The notes under the pieces are model-generated. The model was not told the origin of the DNA. It saw only the letters and a list, made by a program, of their open reading frames with translations, and did no database searches. A DNA stretch of 64,000 nucleotides from Paenibacillus sp. MAHUQ-63 (GTDB lineage: Bacteria; Bacillota; Bacilli; Paenibacillales; NBRC-103111): contig NZ_JARADB010000003.1 in assembly GCF_028765165.1 (NCBI RefSeq), positions 248,001 to 312,000 on the forward strand. Reading direction: 5' to 3'. Below, piece after piece: positions 44,906-53,608 of this stretch (position 1 is the stretch's first letter; each line of letters starts with the position of its first letter). The position numbers and the translations under genes are program-made.

Positions 44906-45841
44906 TTGATCTCCCAGTGGCCAGCGGAAATACAATGCCTTATTCCCGCCTAATCGAGGAAATGGCGCAGCTGTGAGGAAATACGATCCTCTATTTCGCT
45001 GATTTAGGCCTGAATGATAGGTTTCAGGCGCAAATAAGATACTCTATTTCCGCCCAACCCCGAAAATTGACCGAATCCGATCCAATAACGAATCGTATTT
45101 CCCTTGCTTAAGAAAGGAGCCTGCCTATCGACGGCTCGTTGGGCACATCAGCCAATCCGCTTGCCGTCAATGTCCATCCTAATGGAGTGTGGCGTTGAGT
45201 AGCTGATGTGTTGTTAATGCTGTCAGGGCGGGCAGTTGATCTCCCCTCCCAGCGGCCAGCGGAAATACAATGCCTTATTCCCGCCTAATCGAGGAAATGG
45301 CGCAGCTGTGAGGAAATACATTCCTCTATTTCGCTGATTTAGGCCTGAATGATAGGTTTCAGGCGCAAATAAGATACTCTATTTCCGCTCAACCCCGAAA
45401 AGAGGCCGATTCCGATCAAATAACGCATCGTATTTCCCTTGCTTAAGAGAGGAACCTGCTTATCGACGGCTTGTTGGGCACATCAACCAATCCGCTTGCC
45501 GTCAATGTCCATCATAATGGAGTGTGGCGTTGAGTAGCTGATGTGTTGTTAATGCTGTCAGGGCGGGCAGTTGATCTCCCCTCCCAGCGGTCAGCGGAAA
45601 TACAATGCCTTATTCTCGCCTAATTGAGGAAATGGCGCAGCTGTGAGGAAATACGATCCTCTATTTCGATGATTTAGGCCTGAATGATAGGTTTCAGGCA
45701 CAAATAAGATACTCTATTTCCGCCCAACCTCGAAAATAGGCTGATTCCTATCCAATAACGCATCGTATTTCCCTTGCTTGAGAGAGCAGGCCTGCCTATC
45801 GACGGCGCGTTGGGCACATCAGCCAACCTGCTTGCCGTCAA
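44906..45841. repeat. Three tandem copies of a 335-bp unit
   Basis: The segment beginning CAGCGGAAATACAATGCCTTATT occurs at 44922, 45257 and 45592, exactly 335 bp apart, with about 95% identity judged by eye. Each unit ends with the minisatellite motif GTTGAGTAGCTGATGTGTTG, tying it to the upstream array. The first copy has a shortened left end and the third diverges after about 45836. No gene seen. Confidence 0.9.
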
Positions 45842-46003
45842 TCGGTTACCTTCCCCCGCTGTGTCCGTTAGCCGGAAGCGATGCCACCGTATTTCCTCAC
45901 CCACTGTTTCCGTTAGCCAGACGCGGGGCCACCGTGTCACCTTCCCCCCTGTGTCCCCAACCGAACACATCATGTTCACCTCATGCGATCCCTCCACCAA
46001 TTG
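45842..46003. other. Short intergenic tail after the repeats
   Basis: Contains two similar CCGTTAGCC...GCCACCGT segments near 45867 and 45914 and no gene; the CCGTTAG motif is shared with the intergenic region at 49.1-49.2 kb. Confidence 0.5.
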
Positions 46004-46012
46004 TGCTATAAT
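46004..46012 (+). promoter_or_regulatory. Extended -10 promoter (TGCTATAAT) of the 46-kb gene pair
   Basis: TGCTATAAT with no good -35 box, 33 nt before the first start codon. Confidence 0.65.
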
Positions 46013-46044
46013 AATCCATATCAACTCATTGGAGGCATTCCGAC

Positions 46045-46254
46045 ATGAAAATATACGTCATCCTCGCTTTCGACGGCGAAGCTATGGAGAATGTGTACGT
46101 AGGCACAGACGAGGAGAAAGCGCTGTCGCTTAAGCCTGACGACTTCGAGAACTGCGACGCCCTGTTCGTGGAGATTTGGGAAGACGGCGAGAAAACCGAC
46201 GACTTCCGGCTAGTCGAAGAAACGGATAACGACGATACCGAGCAAGATACATAG
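46045..46254 (+). CDS. Small acidic hypothetical protein
   Basis: 69-aa protein, strongly acidic (EEKALSLKPDDFENCDALF; EETDNDDTEQDT tail). GGAGGC lies 8 nt before the ATG, which follows an extended -10 promoter. I do not recognise a family. It precedes a larger unknown protein by 20 bp in the same direction, so the pair forms an operon. Confidence 0.75.
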   Translation: MKIYVILAFDGEAMENVYVGTDEEKALSLKPDDFENCDALFVEIWEDGEKTDDFRLVEETDNDDTEQDT

Positions 46255-46274
46255 AACGAAAGGCGGCACCGAAC

Positions 46275-47033
46275 ATGGTTCAAGCGTTTATGATACATCC
46301 CGAAACTTATACGACCTTCGATGACGAAGACGAGCTTTTGGAGCAATGCAAGGAATGGGGCTTGCTGTCCGAGAAAGCGGTCAAAACCAAGGTCTTTTAT
46401 TACAAAGGCGGCGGCGCGAACATGACCTGCAGCATCGTCGGCTACGTGGACAAGATGACGGCTGTCATCGAGTTTGACAACAAGCAGCTGCACTGCATCC
46501 ACCCTTCTTATCTCAAGGAAATGCAGGCTGCAGGTTACAGCCAGCGGCTGGCGGCTGGCGCTGAAGATCCGGCTGGAACAGAGGCCGAGACGCAGCAAGA
46601 AGAAGAGGCCCAGGCAAGCGCCGAAGCGGCAGCAATCGGAGAAGAAGCAGCGGAAGAGGCTGCACCGAAAGCACCGAAGGCTGCCAAACAGCCCAAAGAG
46701 AAAGCGAAAAAAGAAAAAGCCCCGAAGCTGGAGCTGCCTGAAGAGAAAGTCAAAATGATCGCGACCGTTCAAGAGTTCACGACGGTTCCGAACAATTTCT
46801 CCGATAATGACGACGAAGTCATCATCTATGAAGCGGTGTCCATTCTCGAGCCTTCCCCGCTCGACATCGGGACGGCTTGGTCCAGCCACAGCAACACGCT
46901 GAAGAAGCTGGAGCTGGCCGTCGGCGACACGATCTCCTTCGAGTGCAAAATCGTAGCCAAGAAGCTCAGCAAGCATCCTGTGCCTTACAAGATTAACAAT
47001 CCTGCCAAGCTGCAAAAGGTTGACGCTGATTAA
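46275..47033 (+). CDS. Hypothetical two-domain protein with charged Ala/Glu/Lys linker
   Basis: 252-aa protein. Residues ~1-90 form a compact domain (FMIHPETYTTFDDEDELLEQCKEWGLL; KTKVFYYKGGGANMTCSIVGYVD), ~95-160 are an Ala/Glu then Lys-rich low-complexity linker, and ~163-252 are a beta-rich domain (VKMIATVQEFTTVPN; KKLELAVGDTISFECKIVAKKLS) reminiscent of an OB fold. No catalytic motif seen. Start follows AAAGGCGG. A long open frame on the opposite strand is a shadow. Function unknown; nucleic-acid or partner binding is a guess from the shape. Confidence 0.75.
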   Translation: MVQAFMIHPETYTTFDDEDELLEQCKEWGLLSEKAVKTKVFYYKGGGANMTCSIVGYVDKMTAVIEFDNKQLHCIHPSYLKEMQAAGYSQRLAAGAEDPAGTEAETQQEEEAQASAEAAAIGEEAAEEAAPKAPKAAKQPKEKAKKEKAPKLELPEEKVKMIATVQEFTTVPNNFSDNDDEVIIYEAVSILEPSPLDIGTAWSSHSNTLKKLELAVGDTISFECKIVAKKLSKHPVPYKINNPAKLQKVDAD

Positions 47034-47078
47034 CACGAAGCCACGCCTCCGCTTGGCCATGCAACACGAACAATCATA

Positions 47079-47122
47079 AGCTTAATCCTGCAGCATCCAC
47101 GTGCCTGGATTAAGCTCTTTTC
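47079..47122 (+). terminator. Rho-independent terminator after the 46-kb gene pair
   Basis: AGCTTAATCC and GGATTAAGCT separated by 18 nt, followed by CTTTTC. Confidence 0.75.
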
Positions 47123-47154
47123 ACGCTGCCGCGGCAGCAGAGGGATGTGCCTCA

Positions 47155-48030
47155 ATGACGAATATCAACAATTTCAGCTTCAGCGAGATTCCGCTGTACT
47201 TCGCTTACCGGCGTCGAACGCTCGGCCATGAACAATATCACGGCACCTTCCACGCGCATCAAGGGGTCGAAATTCTTTATATCCACGAAGGAGAAGGCAC
47301 GCTGATCGTCGACCAGCAAAGCTACAAGGTCGCAGCCGGCACGCTCTGCATCTTCCAACCGTATCAACTGCACCATATCCAAATGAGTCCGGATACGCCG
47401 TTTACACGTTCCATCGTGCACTTCGAGCCTTTCCTGTATGAATCGTATTTCGAGAAATGGCCCGGTTTATTGACGTTTTTCAAGCAAATGTATACAAGCA
47501 AGCTGCCGGCCCCCTGCATCTATGACATCGCTGACCCGGAGCCGCTCATTTCTTTGTTTCCCAGTCTGGCGGAGAAGCTGCCGGCACTGCCGAAGCAGGA
47601 TTATTTGGAAGAATTCTCCTTGTTCCTCGTTACGTTCTTCCGGGCGTTCCGGCAGCTGTGGGAGCGGAGCGAAGTGCAGTTCGCTTCCGGCACGGCGCGC
47701 CACAAGCATCAAGCGGAGCGAATACTCACCTGGCTGGAAAGTCATTACACGGAGCCGCTTCGGCTGGAGCACATGGCCGGCGAGCTGCATCTCTCCCCTT
47801 ACCACCTGTCACATCTGTTCAAAGAGTGCACGGGGAGCTCCATATCCGATTATGTGACGGCGCGCAGAATGCAGCAAGCGGTCATGCTGCTCACATCAAC
47901 CGAGCAGTCGATCGCCCAAATCGCCGAAAACATCGGCATCACGAACAGCTCTCATTTCTGCAAAACGTTCAAAAGCCGCATGGGCAGCACGCCGCATCAG
48001 TTTCGCCTGCAATGGCGGAAGCAGCGCTGA
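47155..48030 (+). CDS. AraC-family transcriptional regulator
   Basis: 291-aa regulator with cupin sensor (HAHQGVEILYIHEGEGTLIVDQQSYKVAAG) and C-terminal AraC HTH (LRLEHMAGELHLSPYHLSHLF; IAQIAENIGITNSSHFCKTF). ATG 47155 has GAGGG upstream; the earlier in-frame GTG at 47101 lies in the previous gene's terminator and is rejected. It is followed after 45 bp by a second AraC gene. No enzyme or transporter gene is adjacent, so its target is not evident. Confidence 0.88.
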   Translation: MTNINNFSFSEIPLYFAYRRRTLGHEQYHGTFHAHQGVEILYIHEGEGTLIVDQQSYKVAAGTLCIFQPYQLHHIQMSPDTPFTRSIVHFEPFLYESYFEKWPGLLTFFKQMYTSKLPAPCIYDIADPEPLISLFPSLAEKLPALPKQDYLEEFSLFLVTFFRAFRQLWERSEVQFASGTARHKHQAERILTWLESHYTEPLRLEHMAGELHLSPYHLSHLFKECTGSSISDYVTARRMQQAVMLLTSTEQSIAQIAENIGITNSSHFCKTFKSRMGSTPHQFRLQWRKQR

Positions 48031-48075
48031 ACCGCAGCGCCCAAGCTCATTTCGTTAAAGAAGGTGCAGCCTACG

Positions 48076-48894
48076 ATGGAGCATGAGCTATCTCATTACT
48101 ATTTTCCCCCGTATATTACGCTGGCCCATATGTTCCATGCGCCCAAGGGTTGGGCGATTCATAACCGGGAGATGACGGAGTTCGTCCTGCAGTATGTTGT
48201 GGACGGCTTCGCCCGCTACCCGATCGGTGAGAACGCTTACGAGACACGGCGCGGCGACCTGCTCTTTCACCGCCCGCACGAGCGCCACTCCATCCTAACG
48301 GTGGATGACAGCCCTTATGTGTGCATCTCGCTCGTCTTCCATTTCGGCTCCGCTGCATTTCCTTACGACGAGCTGTTCAAACGCCGGCATCTGCTCGGCA
48401 ACTTCGCCGACCATCCCGTCGAAACGATGCTCTCGCAGCTCGTTTCCCACTACCGGCTGCCCGGGCTCGCGCATCAGCTGCACTGCCAAAGCCTGCTGAT
48501 GCGCATCTTGGCGGAAGCGGCACAAGACATGGAGGCGCCCGGGCTTCCGGCGAAATCCGATGCGGCGCAGATGCCGAAGCTCGTGCTGATCAAAAATTAT
48601 TTGAACGACCACTACAACCGGAATATCCAAATGAATGAGCTGGAGAACGTCTCCGGACTCAGCAAAAATTATATTCTCGCACTCTTCCGCAAGCATGTCG
48701 GGATGCCGCCGATGCAGTATTTGACGTGGATTCGCGTCAACAAGGCGAAGGAGCTGGCCATTCAAACAAGCCTGTCCGTCAGCGAAATTGCAGGTCGCGT
48801 CGGATACGCTGACGTCCATACATTCGGGCGCATGTTCAAGAAAAAGACCGGACAAAGTTTATCCCAGTTTTGTGCGAATTTGATTTATTCATGA
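48076..48894 (+). CDS. AraC-family transcriptional regulator
   Basis: 272-aa regulator, N-terminal cupin-like domain (EFVLQYVVDGFARYPIGENAYETRRGDLLFHRPHERHSI) and AraC HTH (IQMNELENVSGLSKNYILALF; VSEIAGRVGYADVHTFGRMFK). ATG 48076 is preferred over the GTG at 48064, which overlaps the GAAGG site. Tandem with the previous AraC gene in the same direction; the two share overall plan but little sequence, so they are not a recent duplication. Confidence 0.88.
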   Translation: MEHELSHYYFPPYITLAHMFHAPKGWAIHNREMTEFVLQYVVDGFARYPIGENAYETRRGDLLFHRPHERHSILTVDDSPYVCISLVFHFGSAAFPYDELFKRRHLLGNFADHPVETMLSQLVSHYRLPGLAHQLHCQSLLMRILAEAAQDMEAPGLPAKSDAAQMPKLVLIKNYLNDHYNRNIQMNELENVSGLSKNYILALFRKHVGMPPMQYLTWIRVNKAKELAIQTSLSVSEIAGRVGYADVHTFGRMFKKKTGQSLSQFCANLIYS

Positions 48895-49262
48895 AGATTG
48901 CCGATCCGATATTCTTTCGGCGGTGGGTTAACCCGTTATTCTACTTTCACTCGCACCTCCAACTCAGTGGAATCACACTCTGCGTCCCGTCCGCCAATCA
49001 GCCAGTTCCCTCCGTCATCTCCTCTAACGGACACAGGAGACGCTATTTCACCAACATACTTCCGTTCTCCATTCTACCGGACTGGAGTGACACTATTTGC
49101 CCATTTTCAGCCGATTTCCGACATTTCAGGCCAAATAACGGCACCTCAGTCCGTTAGCTCCACAGGTAACCGGAATTCCGGCAAATAACGCCCGCTCAGT
49201 CCGTTAGAGCAAACCGACGACGGCAACGTGTCCACACAAAGCGCAAAGTAAAAAGCCAAAGC
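48895..49262. other. Non-coding intergenic region with short direct repeats
   Basis: 368 bp. A 26-bp block ending CTCAGTCCGTTAG occurs at 49132-49157 and 49182-49207, exactly 50 bp apart. No gene seen. Confidence 0.6.
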
Positions 49263-49289
49263 AAAAAGGCCGCTGCAACAGCGACCTTA
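49263..49289 (-). terminator. Rho-independent terminator after the zinc-ribbon gene
   Basis: Minus strand AAGGTCGCTG, loop TTG, CAGCGGCCTTTTT. Confidence 0.8.
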
Positions 49290-49315
49290 ACAGCGACCTT
49301 CTCACGCGTAAAACG

Positions 49316-49486
49316 CTACCTTTTCAGCTTTCTCCTGGCTTCCAGCTCTTTCTTCAGCGCCTGCTCGACGGATTCGGCAAGCATATCGAACTTCTCCGCA
49401 ACGGTATAATTCAGCACCTTCCCGCAATGCGTGCACCGATGCATCTGAAGCTCCGTCATCCTGGAGCAATTCCCGCATCTGATCAT
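49316..49486 (-). CDS. 56-aa zinc-ribbon-like protein
   Basis: Short gene: MIRCGNCSRMTELQMHRC then THCGKVLNYTV, giving two CxxC pairs (Cys4, Cys7; Cys18, Cys21), and a basic helical tail (VEQALKKELEARRKLKR). AGGAGG lies upstream of the ATG and a terminator follows. It begins 24 bp after the formylglycine-generating enzyme gene on the same strand, so they are probably cotranscribed. A zinc-binding accessory or adaptor is plausible; function unknown. Confidence 0.75.
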   Translation of the reverse strand: MIRCGNCSRMTELQMHRCTHCGKVLNYTVAEKFDMLAESVEQALKKELEARRKLKR

Positions 49487-49510
49487 GGCAGACTGACCTC
49501 CTGTCGAGCG

Positions 49511-50482
49511 TTACTCGGCATCCGCCGCACAGCGGAAACCAATATTGCCGGTTGAACTGTCCGGCGTATTTTTGCTTCGCGCCGCAACACGGTACCGGTT
49601 GCAGTACGATTTGTGGCACAGATAGGAACCTCCGCGCATCACGCGGGCTTGTCCGGAAGGCGGCCCCTGCGGGTTCACGCGCTTTCCTTTGATATGATAA
49701 TCCGGGCTGAACCAGTCCGAACACCATTCCCACACGTTCCCCGCTACGTTATACAAGCCATACCCGTTCGGCTCAAAGGCGTTAACCGGCGCAGTGCCCG
49801 CATAGCCGTCGCTGGCGTTGTTTTTGATTGGAAATTTCCCCTGCCAAATGTTACACATATGCTTGCCGCCCGGCTTCAGCTCGTCCCCCCAAGGATAGCG
49901 CTTCTGCACCAGACCGCCGCGCGCGGCAAATTCCCACTCCGCTTCGGTAGGCAGCCTTTTCCCGGACCACTCGCAGTACGCCAGCGCATCCCGGTAAGAC
50001 ACGTGGACCACAGGATGGTCCCATCTGTCCTCGACGTGCGAATCCGGACCTTCCGGATGCGCCCAATAGGCACCTTCGACGACCCACCACCAAGGTGTTT
50101 GCTGCACCGCCGACTTCACCTTCTGAGCTGTCGCTTCGGATACGAAAAGGTGGAACACGAAGGACCAACCGAAGGATTCCGCTTCCGTCCGGTAACCTGT
50201 TTCATCGACGAATTGCTTGAACTCCCGGTTCGTTACCGTGCACGGATCTATATAAAAAGGCTTAATCGTGACCTCGCGCACCGGTCCCTCACCGTCAGCG
50301 GGAAACCCTTCCTGATCGTCCGTTCCCATCAGATAGGCACCGCCGCTTATATAGATCATCTTGGACTTGTCCAGCGGCTGCCTGACGATCCCGCCATTCT
50401 CCTTCTCGCGATAAGCAGGTTCTGCATGTACCTGCGCTGCGGTCTCCCGGCCGGCAGAACAACATGATTTGTTAGCTTCCAA
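49511..50482 (-). CDS. Formylglycine-generating enzyme (sulfatase-modifying factor)
   Basis: 323-aa FGE-type enzyme that oxidises the CxPxR cysteine of type I sulfatases to formylglycine. The domain runs from SGGAYLMGTDDQEGFPADGEGP to the C-terminus, and the active-site pair Cys289/Cys294 is intact in GGSYLCHKSYCNRYR, close to human SUMF1; W/N ligands follow (AARSKNTPDSSTGNIGFRC). Start TTG 50482 has GAGAGG 9 nt upstream; the in-frame GTG at 50521 has none. No sulfatase gene lies in this window, so its substrates are elsewhere. Followed by a small zinc-ribbon gene. Confidence 0.9.
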   Translation of the reverse strand: MEANKSCCSAGRETAAQVHAEPAYREKENGGIVRQPLDKSKMIYISGGAYLMGTDDQEGFPADGEGPVREVTIKPFYIDPCTVTNREFKQFVDETGYRTEAESFGWSFVFHLFVSEATAQKVKSAVQQTPWWWVVEGAYWAHPEGPDSHVEDRWDHPVVHVSYRDALAYCEWSGKRLPTEAEWEFAARGGLVQKRYPWGDELKPGGKHMCNIWQGKFPIKNNASDGYAGTAPVNAFEPNGYGLYNVAGNVWEWCSDWFSPDYHIKGKRVNPQGPPSGQARVMRGGSYLCHKSYCNRYRVAARSKNTPDSSTGNIGFRCAADAE

Positions 50483-50589
50483 AGCAAACAACCTCTCTTC
50501 ATAACAAAATGATGATGGCACCCTATGAAATACTCGACATAAATAATGCTCCTCTTATACAGCTAAGCATATCACCTTCCGCACAAACA

Positions 50590-50627
50590 AGAAAGGTCAG
50601 CCCGCAAGTACCAGGCTGACCTTTCTC
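50590..50627 (-). terminator. Rho-independent terminator after the LacI-family regulator gene
   Basis: Minus strand AGAAAGGTCAGCC, 11-nt loop, GGCTGACCTTTCTTG. Separates the iol region from the FGE gene. Confidence 0.85.
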
Positions 50628-50629
50628 TA

Positions 50630-51640
50630 TCAATCTCCTATTGAGGCGGTTGATTTGCGCACGACTAGCTTCGGCTCAAGCACATGCGCCGGCTTCGCTT
50701 CCGACGGATTCGTCAGCTGCCCGATTAACAGATCGACAGCCAGCTTACCCATCGCCTCGATCGGCTGAGCGACCGTCGTGAGCGGCGGGTCCGTGACGGA
50801 GGCCAAGATCGTATCGTCGAAGCCGACGATAGACAACTCCTCCGGCACGCGCACGCCGAGCTCCTTGGCGGCTTGCAGGGCGCCTATCGCCAGCAGGTCG
50901 TTGCAGCAGAACAGCGCTGTGGGACACTCGGCCTGCCGCAGCAGCTCCAGCGTCTGCCGCTTGCCGCCCTGCAGCAGATCGAAGCCGCCGGGCTTCACCC
51001 AGGCGTCCGGCAGCTCGCAGCCGGCTCCGGCCAGCGCGTCGCGGAATCCGCGAATCCGCTCCCGGGAGGAGCTGACCTTCAAGTGCTCGGCCAGCACGGC
51101 GATCCGGGTATGGCCAAGCGCCAGCAAATGCTGCCCGGCCAGCTTGCCGCCGTCGAAGTCGCCGACGTGCACCGTCTGCACATAGGCGCTCGGCATCTCC
51201 CGGGCAATCGACACGATCGGCACCGATTTATCGACCAGAGGAGCGAGCAGCTCCAGATTGTCCATCCCGGTACCGATAATCATGCCGTCCACGCTTTTCT
51301 GCTGCAGCAGCGTCAAATACCGCTCGATACGCTCATCTTCGTTATGTGTGGAACAAATCACGATACTGTAGCCGAGCTTATGCCCCTGATCCTCCACCGC
51401 ATGCGCGATTTCGGCAAAGAACGGATTCGAGATATCGGGCACAAGCAGTCCGAGCGTATAGGTCCTTTTGCCGGTCAGAGCCGCTGCGATCACGCTGGGA
51501 CGGTAATTCAAGCGCTCCATCACGGAGAAAATTTCGTTGCGCCGCTCTTCGCTGATCTTCCCTTTTCCGTTAATCACTTGCGAAACGGCTGCTATGGATA
51601 CGCCCGCTTCACGGGCCACATCATAAATGGTTGCCTTCAT
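50630..51640 (-). CDS. LacI-family transcriptional regulator, probable iol repressor
   Basis: 336-aa regulator. The N-terminal HTH and hinge are clear (ATIYDVAREAGVSIAAVSQVINGKGKISEERR ... YRPSVIAAALTGKRT), followed by a periplasmic-binding-protein-like ligand domain (LGLLVPDISNPFFAEIA; VGFDDTILASVTDPPLTTV). GGGAG lies before the ATG. It follows iolB by ~95 bp on the same strand with its own promoter. Palindromes built on AAGCGCTT, the sort of site LacI proteins bind, stand before iolD, so it is the best candidate regulator; B. subtilis uses a DeoR-type IolR instead. Confidence 0.88.
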   Translation of the reverse strand: MKATIYDVAREAGVSIAAVSQVINGKGKISEERRNEIFSVMERLNYRPSVIAAALTGKRTYTLGLLVPDISNPFFAEIAHAVEDQGHKLGYSIVICSTHNEDERIERYLTLLQQKSVDGMIIGTGMDNLELLAPLVDKSVPIVSIAREMPSAYVQTVHVGDFDGGKLAGQHLLALGHTRIAVLAEHLKVSSSRERIRGFRDALAGAGCELPDAWVKPGGFDLLQGGKRQTLELLRQAECPTALFCCNDLLAIGALQAAKELGVRVPEELSIVGFDDTILASVTDPPLTTVAQPIEAMGKLAVDLLIGQLTNPSEAKPAHVLEPKLVVRKSTASIGD

Positions 51641-51672
51641 TTGCTTCTCCCATCACTTTCACATTATGTTCT

Positions 51673-51701
51673 ATTATGCTCAGAAGGCACCTAAGTTGCA
51701 A
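51673..51701 (-). promoter_or_regulatory. Sigma-A promoter of the LacI-family gene
   Basis: Minus strand TTGCAA, 17-nt spacer, CATAAT, 33 nt before the regulator start. Lets the regulator be made independently of the iol operon. Confidence 0.65.
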
Positions 51702-51734
51702 CCCGCAGGCAATAACCATTCGCTTCCCACACCG

Positions 51735-52547
51735 CTATTCGCGAGGCTTCGCCATTAACCAGGCATGATCGGGATCGTTGTGAAACTTCCATGTGCGGAC
51801 AGGGCCTGCCATCACATTCAAATAATATACTTCATAGCCCGGCGGCGCGCAGACGGGATGGTAGCCCTTAGGCACAAGCACCGTTTGCCCGTCACGAACG
51901 ATCAGCGTCTCGTCCAGCGAGCGATCGTCCGTGTACACCCGTTGAATCGCGAAGCCCTGCTCGGGCTGAACATGGAAGTAATAGGTTTCTTCCAGCAGCG
52001 ATTCGTCAGGCAGGGAGTCGCGGTCATGCTTATGCGGCGGATAGCTGGACCAGTGGCCGTCCGGCGTGAAAACTTCCACGACTAGAAGGCTGTCCGCAGA
52101 CTCCTGTTCCGGGAGAATGTTATGGATTTGGCGCTCGATATGGCCGTATCCGCGAGTCTCAATGCCGACCTGCGACGGCTCGATGAGTCTTGCCGGATAA
52201 CGCCCGAAGCCGGGAGCGGCACATACCGCCAGCTCCACATCCGTCAGCGCAGTGACCTCGTAGCGATCCTCATTCGGCACATACACGGAATAAGGCGGAA
52301 TTTTCTCGAAAACGCTCATCCGCTGCCCGATTCCCCGCCACGCTGCCAGCTTCGTCGAAACATCCGCTTTCCCGCTAAGCAGGACAAGGCACACTTCCTG
52401 GCTTCCCGTTTCACGCCGCAGAGATGCTCCCGCTGCCACCTTCACGACCTCAAAACCTACGTATTCCCAGCCGGCGGACGCCGGCGTGACGCTCAGGACG
52501 ACGCCTTCGCCATCCGCTTCTTTGGCTTTTACAATTAAATCCGGCAT
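51735..52547 (-). CDS. iolB: 5-deoxy-glucuronate isomerase
   Basis: 270-aa cytoplasmic double-cupin enzyme converting 5-deoxy-D-glucuronate to 2-deoxy-5-keto-gluconate. Full-length and matching IolB throughout (VVKVAAGASLRRETGSQEVCLVLLSG; HWSSYPPHKHD metal-site motif; ETYYFHVQPEQGFAIQRVY; GYHPVCAPPGYEVYYLNVMAG). AAGGAA precedes the ATG. Seventh gene of the iol operon, 17 bp after iolG. Confidence 0.95.
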   Translation of the reverse strand: MPDLIVKAKEADGEGVVLSVTPASAGWEYVGFEVVKVAAGASLRRETGSQEVCLVLLSGKADVSTKLAAWRGIGQRMSVFEKIPPYSVYVPNEDRYEVTALTDVELAVCAAPGFGRYPARLIEPSQVGIETRGYGHIERQIHNILPEQESADSLLVVEVFTPDGHWSSYPPHKHDRDSLPDESLLEETYYFHVQPEQGFAIQRVYTDDRSLDETLIVRDGQTVLVPKGYHPVCAPPGYEVYYLNVMAGPVRTWKFHNDPDHAWLMAKPRE

Positions 52548-52564
52548 ACTTCCTTCACGCCTCC

Positions 52565-53608
52565 TTATTGAACGACAGGCTGCTGCGTCCGCAGTTCATT
52601 AATTTCGTTGATTTTCACAGGGCGCTTCAGCTGGCTCGACAGCTTCGCAGCAAGCGCGATGCGCTCCGCCTGCAAGCCGTCAAACCCTTCTACCGCAAGC
52701 GGACGCCCGCCGGTCAAGCTCTCGATGAACATTTGCGTCTCCAGCGTGTAAGCGGCATTATAGCGCTCCAGGAAGAAATGCAGCGGCTTATCCCGCATAA
52801 TTCCTTCGGCCGTGGCAATTTCCGCCGTATTCGGATGATCGTTCGTCACAGCGACGCTGCCCTTGGAACCGAATACTTCGACTCGTTGATCATAGCCGTA
52901 TACCGCTTGGCGGCTGTTGTCGATGACGCCGAGCGCACCGTTCGCGAAGCGAAGCGTCACAATCGCCGTATCGACATCGCCATGCTCGGCGAAGACCGGG
53001 TCGATCAGCACGTTGCCTTGCGCGTACACTTCCTCTACCTCGGAGCCGGTGACATAACGGGCCATATCAAAGTCGTGGATCATCATATCCATGAAAATTC
53101 CGCCGGATACTTTGATATAATCCGCATGGGGAGGATTCGGGTCGCGTGAAGTGATTTTCACGATGTGCGGCTGGCCGATCGTACCGCCCTGCACATGCTC
53201 GCGAACCCTGATGAAGTTATGATCGAACCTGCGGTTGAACCCGATCTGCAGCTGTACGCCTGCTTGGCGCACAGCTTCAAGCGCCTCCTCGGTTTGTGCA
53301 ATGTCCATGGATACCGGCTTCTCGCAGAAAATATGCTTGCCCGCTTGAGCCGCCTTCTTGATCAGCGGCACATGCGTATCCGTCGACGAGCAAATGAAAA
53401 CAGCATCGATGTCGGGATTCGCGAGCAGCACATCGCTGTCCTGCACGACCTGTCCGATCCCTCTTTCAGCCGCCCACGCCGCCAGCTCCGCTCCGGCGAA
53501 TAAATCGCTGACCGCGACAACTTCGACTTGGGGCAGTCTTAATAAATTGTCGGTATGAATTTTTCCGATGCGTCCGGCACCGATAATGCCTACTCTAATT
53601 TTGTTCAT
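52565..53608 (-). CDS. iolG: Inositol 2-dehydrogenase
   Basis: 347-aa NAD-dependent enzyme, first step of myo-inositol catabolism (to scyllo-inosose). Rossmann motif [12 protein letters not shown], the catalytic Lys in CEKPVSMD, and the inositol-site residues in [21 protein letters not shown] are present. GGAGG precedes the ATG, which overlaps the iolJ stop by 4 bp. It could also act on other cyclitols (scyllo- or D-chiro-inositol), which the sequence cannot exclude. Confidence 0.93.
   Translation of the reverse strand: MNKIRVGIIGAGRIGKIHTDNLLRLPQVEVVAVSDLFAGAELAAWAAERGIGQVVQDSDVLLANPDIDAVFICSSTDTHVPLIKKAAQAGKHIFCEKPVSMDIAQTEEALEAVRQAGVQLQIGFNRRFDHNFIRVREHVQGGTIGQPHIVKITSRDPNPPHADYIKVSGGIFMDMMIHDFDMARYVTGSEVEEVYAQGNVLIDPVFAEHGDVDTAIVTLRFANGALGVIDNSRQAVYGYDQRVEVFGSKGSVAVTNDHPNTAEIATAEGIMRDKPLHFFLERYNAAYTLETQMFIESLTGGRPLAVEGFDGLQAERIALAAKLSSQLKRPVKINEINELRTQQPVVQ

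Noticed and set aside
43340..44935. Several long overlapping minus-strand open frames rich in NTSATPRH- and HQLLHTTP-like repeats
   Set aside because: All frames stay open because the repeat unit lacks stops; none has a ribosome binding site, unique sequence or domain. It is a minisatellite, not a repeat protein.
43490..45841. Tandem repeats as a CRISPR array
   Set aside because: Units are contiguous and degenerate without unique spacers of constant size, and no cas gene is near.
45674..46024. 116-codon minus-strand frame over the third 335-bp copy
   Set aside because: Consists of repeat DNA, starts in the promoter of the neighbouring gene and has no ribosome binding site.
46026..47060. 344-codon frame opposite the 46-kb gene pair
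   Set aside because: Plus-strand genes have good ribosome binding sites, a promoter and a terminator; the antisense frame has a Phe/Leu/Arg-biased translation without a domain.
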